From: Microcaldota archaeon
Lineage (GTDB): Archaea; Micrarchaeota; Micrarchaeia; Norongarragalinales; UBA8480
Length of the DNA stretch: 12,110 bases
Direction of reading: 5' to 3'
Assembly: GCA_023246885.1 (NCBI GenBank)
Contig: JAHFHN010000009.1
Coordinates: forward strand, 1-12,110
Shown piece after piece: positions 7,003 through 12,110 of the stretch. Made by a program: the position numbers and the translations under genes. The notes under the pieces were generated by a model that saw only the letters and a program-made list of their open reading frames with translations, ran no database searches and had not been told where the DNA came from. Every line of letters starts with the position of its first letter. Positions within the stretch are counted from its first letter, which is position 1.

Positions 7003-7899
7003 TCAAATCATAATCTCTAATCCGGGTTGGGCTAATTCGCTGTTTTCGAAAACTGTTTTGGATTCTTTAAGTAATTCAGTTTGGTCATCGTAGCGGTTTG
7101 AGAAGTGCGTGAGGAGTAATTTTTTCACTTTGGCTTTTTTCGCATTTTTTCCAGCATCTAGACAGGTTGAATGTAGTTTTTGCTTGGCATGCGCCTTGTG
7201 TTTTTCTAAGAAACATGCATCGTGGATAAGTAAATCTGCATTTTTTGCATTTGCTGCGATTGCAGGGCATGGCGCAGTGTCTCCAGTGTAAACAATTTTT
7301 TTTCCATCTTGTATGTAGGTTACATCCGCATACTTCACTTTTTTGCCGTTGGCCATAATTTCGCCTTTTTCTTGTAATGCTGAAAAGTCTTTTCCTTGTA
7401 CGCCGAGTTTTTTACATTTTTCCATGTCAAACCTGCGATAAGATAGACCTTGTAAAACATAGCCAAGCGAATGTGGAGCGTTGTGCTTTACGTCGAACGC
7501 TTTGACTGAAAATAAGTCATTTTGGAAGAAGGGTTTTTTCGACGCTTCGACTTCAAGTATTTCAATTGGAAAACGCATTGTGAATTCTTTCAAGGCAAAA
7601 ATTGAAGAAAAAAGTTTTTTTGTGCCATGTGGCCCGAATAACTTCAATGCATTTGTGCGGCCAGTGAAGTTCATCGAGTGTAATAAACCAAATATGCCAA
7701 CAAAATGATCTGCATGTAAGTGGGAAAGAAAAATTGCATCAATTCCAGCGAAACTTGCATTGTACTTCATCATTTGACGTTGCGCACCTTCGCAGCAGTC
7801 AAATAAATAAACGCCTCCCCATTTTACCGCAAAGCAACTAGGTGGAGATTTTGGAGTTGGCATGCTTCCGCTTGTTCCAAGGGCAATTATTCGAATCAT
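7003..7899 (-). CDS. rnz: Ribonuclease Z (tRNA 3' processing endonuclease)
   Basis: RNase Z cuts precursor tRNA after the discriminator base, producing the substrate for the CCA-adding enzyme. With the start at 7899 it has 298 residues, the usual length for the short form. It begins [16 protein letters not shown], the conserved N-terminus. The metallo-beta-lactamase signature HLHADH is at 60-65. Other zinc ligands are expected at His139 ([10 protein letters not shown]), Asp207 (YTGDT) and His265 ([10 protein letters not shown]), and HDACF (226-230) with HSTCLDAG (243-250) are the family's other conserved blocks. An upstream in-frame ATG at 7941 would add 14 residues not typical of the family, so I reject it. 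There is no Shine-Dalgarno motif; a TATA-like box about 29 bases upstream suggests a leaderless transcript. It is divergent from lonB across 43 bases. A gene for the CCA-adding enzyme lies 2.6 kb away. Confidence 0.95.
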   Translation of the reverse strand: MIRIIALGTSGSMPTPKSPPSCFAVKWGGVYLFDCCEGAQRQMMKYNASFAGIDAIFLSHLHADHFVGIFGLLHSMNFTGRTNALKLFGPHGTKKLFSSIFALKEFTMRFPIEILEVEASKKPFFQNDLFSVKAFDVKHNAPHSLGYVLQGLSYRRFDMEKCKKLGVQGKDFSALQEKGEIMANGKKVKYADVTYIQDGKKIVYTGDTAPCPAIAANAKNADLLIHDACFLEKHKAHAKQKLHSTCLDAGKNAKKAKVKKLLLTHFSNRYDDQTELLKESKTVFENSELAQPGLEIMI

Positions 7900-7907
7900 G
7901 TTAAGAA

Positions 7908-7914
7908 TATTAAA
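7908..7914 (+). promoter_or_regulatory. Candidate TATA box for lonB in the divergent spacer
   Basis: TATTAAA is centred about 32 bases before the lonB ATG at 7943, leaving room for a leader of only a few bases. An AAGGA at 7916-7920 is too far away (22 bases) to act as a normal Shine-Dalgarno motif. Confidence 0.35.
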
Positions 7915-7924
7915 CAAGGAAATT

Positions 7925-7930
7925 GATAAA
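7925..7930 (-). promoter_or_regulatory. Candidate TATA box for rnz in the divergent spacer
   Basis: TTTATC, part of GTATAGCTTTATC on the - strand, is about 29 bases before the rnz ATG at 7899. No Shine-Dalgarno motif precedes that ATG, in line with leaderless transcription. Confidence 0.35.
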
Positions 7931-7942
7931 GCTATACACACT

Positions 7943-9913
7943 ATGGCAACAGAAAATAATCAAGACACTAGTGATACCGAAGAAGCGAAGGTCAAAAAGG
8001 CTAAATCACGCAAGGGCTCTGAAAAAGTTGAAACCGTGGATTCGTCTGACTTTGACAAGTTTGAGTCTACTGCTGAGATCCCGGTTTCGGATAAAGTTAT
8101 TGATCAAATCATTGGCCAAGAAAGGGCAGTGAATATAATCAAAAAAGCCTCTAGCCAAAAACGCAACGTATTACTAATTGGTTCGCCTGGAACTGGAAAG
8201 TCAATGCTAGCTCAAGCAATGGCAGAATTATTGCCAGTTGAAGCACTTGAAGATATCCTTGTTTACCAAAATTCTGAAGATGAAAATGCCCCAGTTATCA
8301 AAGTAGTAAAAGCCGGCGAAGGCCGAAAAATGCTTCAGGCAAATAGAATGAAGGCACGAATGTCAGGCAGCAATGTAAACTTGATAATAATGGCAGTCGT
8401 CATTCTCGTTTCTTTTCTTTTATTATTCTACGCTCGCCCGCATTTAGGAGACATAATCACTGCAGCGTTACTGATCGGCCTGTTTGTAATGTCCGCGATG
8501 TTGACATTTGCAACGCAAATAGGTAAAGGCAAACTAATGCCCGGAATGGAACACGAACAAATGAAACTTCTTGTGGATAACCACGACAAGAAAAAAGCGC
8601 CGTTCGTAGATGCAACAGGCGCACGAGCAGGAGCACTACTCGGAGATTGCAGGCACGATCCCTTACAGTCAGGAGGACTCGGCACCCCAGCACATCTTCG
8701 AATTGAAGCCGGAGCAATACACCGCGCTAACAAAGGAGTGTTGTTTGTTGATGAAGTTGCAACAATCAAAGCACGCAGCCAACAAGAATTACTAACGGCT
8801 ATGCAAGAAAAGAAGTATTCAATTACTGGCCAAAGCGAAATGAGCTCTGGCGCACTAGTAAAAACACAAGCAGTGCCATGCGATTTTGTATTAATAGCAG
8901 CTGGAAATTACAGCGACATCAAATACATGCACCCTGCATTGCGTTCACGTATACGCGGTTATGGTTATGAAGTTTACATGGATGAAAGCATTCAAGATAC
9001 AAAAGAGAACAGGATGAAGATTTGTAAATTCATTGCACAAGAAGTGAAAAAAGACGGCAAAATTCCACACTTTGAACGCGAAGCAGTTATGGAAATCATA
9101 AACGAAGCACGAAAGCGAAGTGGACGAAAAGGGAAATTAACATTGAAGTTACGCGAATTAGGCGGGCTCATACGCGCAGCTGGAGATATCGCACAACAAG
9201 AAGGAGCGAAATATGCAACATTAGCACACGTTGAATTAGCTAAGAAACTTTCACAAACTCTAGAACAGCAAGTAGCCAGCCAAATGCTTGAACAAAAGAA
9301 AGACTATAAAGTGTTTACAATAAATGGCAAGCAAATAGGCAAAGTAAATGGGTTAGCAGTAATGGGCGACAGTGGAATAGTTTTGCCAATTGTTGCTGAA
9401 ATTGCGCCATCGTCAAGCAAAGAAGAAGGCAGAATCATTGCAACGGGTAAACTAGGGAGCATTGCAAAAGAAGCAGTTGAAAACGTATCTGCCATTATCA
9501 AGAAGCACACTGGCAAAGATATTTCTTCTTATGATATTCACGTGCAGTTCTTGCAAACTTATGAAGGAGTTGAAGGCGATAGTGCAAGCATTAGTGTTGC
9601 AACTGCAGTTATCTCAGCATTGGAAGAAGCACCGATTTTGCAAAACATTGCAATGACTGGCTCGCTTAGCGTAAGAGGAGAAGTACTACCAATTGGTGGT
9701 GTAACACAAAAAGCAGAAGCAGCAATAAATGCCGGAATCAAAACAATCATAATTCCAAAATCTAACTACGGAGACCTCGTGCTATCGCCAAAACAACTTA
9801 AAGCAATTGAGATAGTGCCAGTAGAAAATATAGTTCAAGTGCTTCAACACGCATTAGCACCATCAAACAAAAAGAAAAGCTTGCTTGAAAAAATAAGAAT
9901 AGAACTAAAGTGA
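7943..9913 (+). CDS. lonB: Archaeal membrane-bound Lon protease (LonB)
   Basis: LonB is the ATP-dependent protease of the archaeal inner membrane face, degrading misfolded and regulatory proteins. From the ATG at 7943 it has 656 residues, normal for the family. A Lys/Glu-rich tail is followed by the AAA+ module: Walker A GSPGTGKS (80-87) and Walker B LFVDE (267-271). Two transmembrane helices (about 147-165 and 170-192) sit between them, the hallmark of archaeal LonB. The C-terminal protease domain has the Ser/Lys dyad, Ser547 in EGDSAS and Lys590 in [10 protein letters not shown], 43 residues apart as in characterised archaeal Lon. In-frame ATGs at 7862 and 7898 lie in or against the divergent rnz gene and add no family sequence, so I use 7943. 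It is probably monocistronic: a GNAT gene converges downstream and an oligo-T tract follows the stop. Confidence 0.96.
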   Translation: MATENNQDTSDTEEAKVKKAKSRKGSEKVETVDSSDFDKFESTAEIPVSDKVIDQIIGQERAVNIIKKASSQKRNVLLIGSPGTGKSMLAQAMAELLPVEALEDILVYQNSEDENAPVIKVVKAGEGRKMLQANRMKARMSGSNVNLIIMAVVILVSFLLLFYARPHLGDIITAALLIGLFVMSAMLTFATQIGKGKLMPGMEHEQMKLLVDNHDKKKAPFVDATGARAGALLGDCRHDPLQSGGLGTPAHLRIEAGAIHRANKGVLFVDEVATIKARSQQELLTAMQEKKYSITGQSEMSSGALVKTQAVPCDFVLIAAGNYSDIKYMHPALRSRIRGYGYEVYMDESIQDTKENRMKICKFIAQEVKKDGKIPHFEREAVMEIINEARKRSGRKGKLTLKLRELGGLIRAAGDIAQQEGAKYATLAHVELAKKLSQTLEQQVASQMLEQKKDYKVFTINGKQIGKVNGLAVMGDSGIVLPIVAEIAPSSSKEEGRIIATGKLGSIAKEAVENVSAIIKKHTGKDISSYDIHVQFLQTYEGVEGDSASISVATAVISALEEAPILQNIAMTGSLSVRGEVLPIGGVTQKAEAAINAGIKTIIIPKSNYGDLVLSPKQLKAIEIVPVENIVQVLQHALAPSNKKKSLLEKIRIELK

Positions 9914-9922
9914 TCTAATAAT

Positions 9923-9930
9923 AAAAAAAA
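9923..9930 (-). terminator. Oligo-T terminator after the GNAT gene
   Basis: Eight A residues on the + strand give eight T residues on the - strand, about 17 bases past the GNAT stop. With the lonB tract this makes a bidirectional termination zone within about 40 bases. Confidence 0.45.
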
Positions 9931-9946
9931 TAATCGGAATACTCAA

Positions 9947-10447
9947 TTAGAGTTTTTTTCCCATTATAATGTCTTTTTCAATTAAGCCTAGCTTTCGATA
10001 TATTTTCTTCGAGGGCTCGTTCTCTGGATAGACTTTGAGTTCAATGCAATCGCATTTCTTTGACTTAAACCAAGTCATTAGTTTAGCCCACAATTTCCTT
10101 CCGATGCCCTTGTGCCTAAATCCGTCAAGCATAAACCAGTCTTCAACATACCCAACCTTTTCTAGAATTTTTTTAGGTTGTAATTTTACACTTCCATAGA
10201 TATAGCCGACAAGCTGGCCATTTTGCTCAGCTACAAAGACAATTCCCTTATTATCAGTCAAAGAATTACTAACGTCTTCTATAATGTGCTTTTTGTAGTT
10301 TCTGTATTTAATGAGTTCAAAAAGTTTCTTTGACACTATGTTGCGATTCATTCTTGTTCCGATGTGAAATACACTAGCAAGCTGAAGTAACCCATCCTTG
10401 TCTGACTTTTTAGCACGGCGAATCAAAACCACAGCGATCAAACTCAA
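9947..10447 (-). CDS. GNAT-family N-acetyltransferase, non-ATG start
   Basis: This is an acetyl-CoA-dependent acetyltransferase of about 160 residues. From a TTG at 10447 it begins MSLIAVVLIRRAKKSD; the IRRAKKSDKDG part is the usual first strand and helix of the fold. The acetyl-CoA pyrophosphate loop is RHKGIGRKL (111-119), after VEDWFML. The ending NEPSKKIYRKLGLIEKD (143-159) fits motif B. The substrate (protein, small molecule or antibiotic) is not shown. An in-frame TAA lies directly upstream of 10447, and the first ATG is 32 codons in, too late for the fold. The start is therefore TTG (10447, 10441 or 10426) or GTG (10432). A TATA-like CTTATAG about 25 bases upstream of 10441 suggests a leaderless transcript. 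Family is secure, the exact start is not. Confidence 0.88.
   Translation of the reverse strand: MSLIAVVLIRRAKKSDKDGLLQLASVFHIGTRMNRNIVSKKLFELIKYRNYKKHIIEDVSNSLTDNKGIVFVAEQNGQLVGYIYGSVKLQPKKILEKVGYVEDWFMLDGFRHKGIGRKLWAKLMTWFKSKKCDCIELKVYPENEPSKKIYRKLGLIEKDIIMGKKL
9953..9959 (+). terminator. Oligo-T terminator after lonB
   Basis: Seven T residues on the + strand lie about 40 bases after the lonB stop, overlapping the end of the convergent GNAT gene. Oligo-T tracts are the usual archaeal intrinsic termination signal. No stable hairpin is evident. Confidence 0.45.
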
Positions 10448-10463
10448 TTAATCTCACAACCTA

Positions 10464-10470
10464 TAAGTAG
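10464..10470 (-). promoter_or_regulatory. Candidate TATA box for the GNAT gene
   Basis: On the - strand, CTTATAG in the 72-base divergent gap would start transcription about 25 bases downstream, near 10440. That is within the cluster of candidate TTG/GTG starts, so the mRNA would be leaderless or nearly so. Confidence 0.35.
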
Positions 10471-10489
10471 ATTGCGCCCATCGCCTTGG

Positions 10490-10497
10490 TTTTTATT
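10490..10497 (+). promoter_or_regulatory. Candidate TATA box for the CCA-adding enzyme gene
   Basis: TTTTTATT is centred about 26 bases before the ATG at 10520, which has no Shine-Dalgarno motif upstream. This is the standard archaeal spacing for a transcript that starts at the start codon. Confidence 0.45.
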
Positions 10498-10519
10498 CAA
10501 CCACAGAGTATTTCTAGTT

Positions 10520-11893
10520 ATGGAAATGGATCGCATATTTGCCAAAATAGCTAGCGAGGTTTCGCCGTCTCCAGCGGAGCTAAAAGAAGAAAAGAAATTT
10601 GCAGCTGAAATTATTTCCAATTTAGAAAAATTCTTGCCAAAAGCAGCTAAAGTTACTTTCGTAGGAAGCGCAGCACGTGACACTGGCCTACGTGGTGACC
10701 GCGATATCGACTTGTTCGTAGCATTTCCCCGCGAGATGAAAGAAGAAGCGATTGTTAAGAAAACATTCGATGCAGCAAAAAAGGCAGTAAAAACAAAATG
10801 GGAAACGCACTACGCTGAACACCCTTATCTTCAATCGAACATTGCTGGTTTCCAAATCGAAGTAATCCCTTGTTTTAAAGTTGAACCGAATACTGGAATC
10901 AAAAGCGCAGTTGACCGCTCTCCATTGCACATGGATTATTTACAGAAAAAGTTAACTCAACGCCAGCGTCGCGATGTACGGGTTTTGAAAAAACTCTTAA
11001 AAGTAAACCAGATTTATGGTGCCGAAGTAGAAATCGGTGGCTTCTCCGGCCTAGTGTGCGAGCAACTAATGCTAAAGTACGGCGACTTGGAGAATTTACT
11101 GCGCGAAGCATCAGTTTGGCTACCTCCAACTATAGTTGATTATGAAGGCACGTGGAATTCTGAAACAAAGCAAGGCAAAGTTGAACTATTGCACCGTTTC
11201 AAAGATGCACCAATTATACTAATCGACGTGATTGACCGCAATCGAAACGCAGCAGCTGCGATTTCTTCACAGAGTTTAGCAAAATTCATTTTATTAGCAA
11301 AAGCATTTGTGAAAAAACCAAGTGAAAACTTCTTTAAAGAAAAAAGCCAATTAGCAAGTCAAAGTAAAGCAAAAATGTTGGATAAAATAATCGCTAAACG
11401 CGGCACAGCATTTTTGTTAATCGAACTAAAAAAACCAGACGTGGTTGATGACATTTTATTTCCCCAGTTTAAGCGAACTGAAAAAAATATTTACAAGCAA
11501 CTAGAAGCAGTTGGTTTTCACTTGTTTGGAAGCTGTGATTCTTATTCAACTGGACAATTGTTATTTGAAATTACGTCAAGTGAGCTGCCAAAAGTAAAGC
11601 AACTCGTCGGTCCACCAGCTTGGCATAGTGAAAACGTTGCAGGCTTTTTGAAAGGTAAAAAAATAAGCCGTGGGCCCTACTTAAACGGAGAAAAAGTATG
11701 CATAGATGTTGAACAGCAGGAAGTTGAGCTCGTTAAAATAACTAATCGCCTATTGAAAATGGAAAAAACAGGCATTGCGTCACATTTTATCGTGCCAGCT
11801 AAAAAAGCCAAAGTATCACTTGTAAAAAAAGTAAGTAAAACCAACCTCAACATACTGGCTAAATATCTGTTGGTAAAAGAAGAGTGGATTTAA
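10520..11893 (+). CDS. cca: Class I (archaeal) CCA-adding tRNA nucleotidyltransferase
   Basis: This enzyme adds or repairs the CCA end of tRNA without a nucleic-acid template, acting on the product of RNase Z. From the ATG at 10520 it has 457 residues, normal for archaea. The class I nucleotidyltransferase signature is GS (49-50) followed by DID (62-64), with metal-binding Asp62 and Asp64. The third carboxylate, in GFQIEVIPCFKVE, is Glu114, where the archaeal enzymes I recall have Asp. The block RRDVRVLKKLLK to GGFSGLVCEQLMLKYG is the archaeal CCA central domain. A C-terminal body and tail region follows. An in-frame ATG at 10472 would add 16 residues unlike the family and overlap the TATA-like box, so I use 10520; the ATG at 10526 is an alternative. 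It is divergent from the GNAT gene and followed by proS after 59 bases. Confidence 0.95.
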   Translation: MEMDRIFAKIASEVSPSPAELKEEKKFAAEIISNLEKFLPKAAKVTFVGSAARDTGLRGDRDIDLFVAFPREMKEEAIVKKTFDAAKKAVKTKWETHYAEHPYLQSNIAGFQIEVIPCFKVEPNTGIKSAVDRSPLHMDYLQKKLTQRQRRDVRVLKKLLKVNQIYGAEVEIGGFSGLVCEQLMLKYGDLENLLREASVWLPPTIVDYEGTWNSETKQGKVELLHRFKDAPIILIDVIDRNRNAAAAISSQSLAKFILLAKAFVKKPSENFFKEKSQLASQSKAKMLDKIIAKRGTAFLLIELKKPDVVDDILFPQFKRTEKNIYKQLEAVGFHLFGSCDSYSTGQLLFEITSSELPKVKQLVGPPAWHSENVAGFLKGKKISRGPYLNGEKVCIDVEQQEVELVKITNRLLKMEKTGIASHFIVPAKKAKVSLVKKVSKTNLNILAKYLLVKEEWI

Positions 11894-11895
11894 AA
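11889..11895 (+). promoter_or_regulatory. Candidate TATA box for proS
   Basis: TTTAAAA overlaps the stop codon of the CCA enzyme gene. A start about 25 bases downstream would give a leader of about 35 bases containing the GGAGG motif. Co-transcription with the upstream gene is the alternative. Confidence 0.35.
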
Positions 11896-11934
11896 CTTAT
11901 CAGATTTCCAAGAAAAGTATGCTACAAAACAAAA

Positions 11935-11939
11935 GGAGG
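11935..11939 (+). promoter_or_regulatory. Strong Shine-Dalgarno motif of proS
   Basis: GGAGG lies 13 bases before the ATG at 11953, slightly long but acceptable. An in-frame TAA at 11947-11949 excludes an earlier start. It is the strongest ribosome binding site in the window. Confidence 0.7.
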
Positions 11940-11952
11940 ACGAGCATAAACT

Positions 11953-12110
11953 ATGCAAATGAGTTCACGTGAATTTAACAAAGATAAAGAAAATGACTTT
12001 TCAGGCTGGTACAATACAATAATCTACGCTGCAGACTTAGCAGACATTCGCTATAACGTGCAAGGCTTTGTTGTACACAAGCCATGGTCAATGAAAGTTT
12101 TCAAAAAACT
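11953..12110 (+). CDS. proS: Prolyl-tRNA synthetase, N-terminal fragment (cut by the window end)
   Basis: The frame runs open to the window end and encodes about 52 residues. DFSGWYNTIIYAADLADIRY, then NVQGFVVHKPW, resembles the N-terminus of archaeal/eukaryotic-type prolyl-tRNA synthetase, where an FsEWY...aeLaDi.Y.VkG...rP pattern precedes class II motif 1. No catalytic motif is inside the window, so the assignment rests on this block alone. The start at 11953 is set by the GGAGG motif and an upstream in-frame stop; a second ATG two codons later is less well spaced. It follows the CCA enzyme gene in the same direction. Confidence 0.85.
   Translation, partial: MQMSSREFNKDKENDFSGWYNTIIYAADLADIRYNVQGFVVHKPWSMKVFKK

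Noticed and set aside
7900..7941. rnz start at 7941, adding 14 residues
   Set aside because: The extension is not like the RNase Z N-terminus, which typically begins a few residues before the GTSG block, and it would remove the divergent spacer with lonB.
7862..7942. lonB start at 7862 or 7898
   Set aside because: Both lie inside or directly against the divergent rnz start, no ribosome binding site precedes them, and the added residues are not like the acidic/basic tail that precedes the Lon AAA+ module.
8428..8769. Open frames on the - strand opposite lonB
   Set aside because: They are antisense to a highly conserved protease gene, have no start signals, and their composition reflects the complement of lonB.
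10472..10519. CCA enzyme start at 10472
   Set aside because: The 16 added residues do not resemble the family, and they would cover the TATA-like box at the ideal distance from the ATG at 10520.
1..12110. Search for tRNA or rRNA genes, CRISPR arrays, insertion sequences, phage attachment sites and riboswitches
   Set aside because: No gap exceeds about 72 bases, so there is no room for a tRNA gene between genes, and I saw no spaced short repeats or transposase motifs. The only repeat is the pair of protein-coding modules at 1-353 and 1204-1550.

Overview
The window is archaeal chromosomal DNA. The signs are a LonB protease with two transmembrane helices inside the AAA+ module, an archaeal-type PheS (N-terminal winged-helix region) and short PheT, a class I CCA-adding enzyme, the N-terminus of an archaeal-type ProS, and start sites that mix Shine-Dalgarno motifs (GGTGA, GGAGG) with apparently leaderless starts about 26-30 bases after a TATA-like box. 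The small inter-gene gaps, AT-rich sequence and unfamiliar membrane proteins would fit a DPANN lineage or a small euryarchaeote. The sequence alone does not settle which.

Layout. (1) 1-2404, + strand: two tandem paralogous genes for unrecognised membrane-anchored proteins; the first is cut by the window edge. Their N-terminal modules are nearly identical at DNA level and their C-terminal parts have diverged. (2) 7899 down to 2452, - strand: RNase Z, a HAD-like hydrolase, a small cysteine-containing membrane protein, pheS and pheT. The last three form a tight unit, with pheS overlapping the membrane-protein gene by 8 bases and pheT following pheS after 3 bases. (3) 7943-9913, + strand: lonB, divergent from RNase Z across 43 bases. 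(4) 9947-10447, - strand: a GNAT acetyltransferase without a usable ATG start. (5) 10520-11893, + strand: the CCA-adding enzyme. (6) 11953 to the window end, + strand: start of proS with a strong Shine-Dalgarno motif.

Function. Five of the nine complete or near-complete genes plus the partial proS concern tRNA or protein quality: RNase Z trims the tRNA 3' trailer, the CCA enzyme adds the terminal CCA, PheST and ProS charge tRNAs, and LonB degrades proteins at the membrane. No tRNA, rRNA, CRISPR array, insertion sequence or gene-free stretch over 300 bases was found; the largest gaps are about 72 bases. The least explained parts are the tandem paralog pair and the small extracytoplasmic protein joined to pheST.
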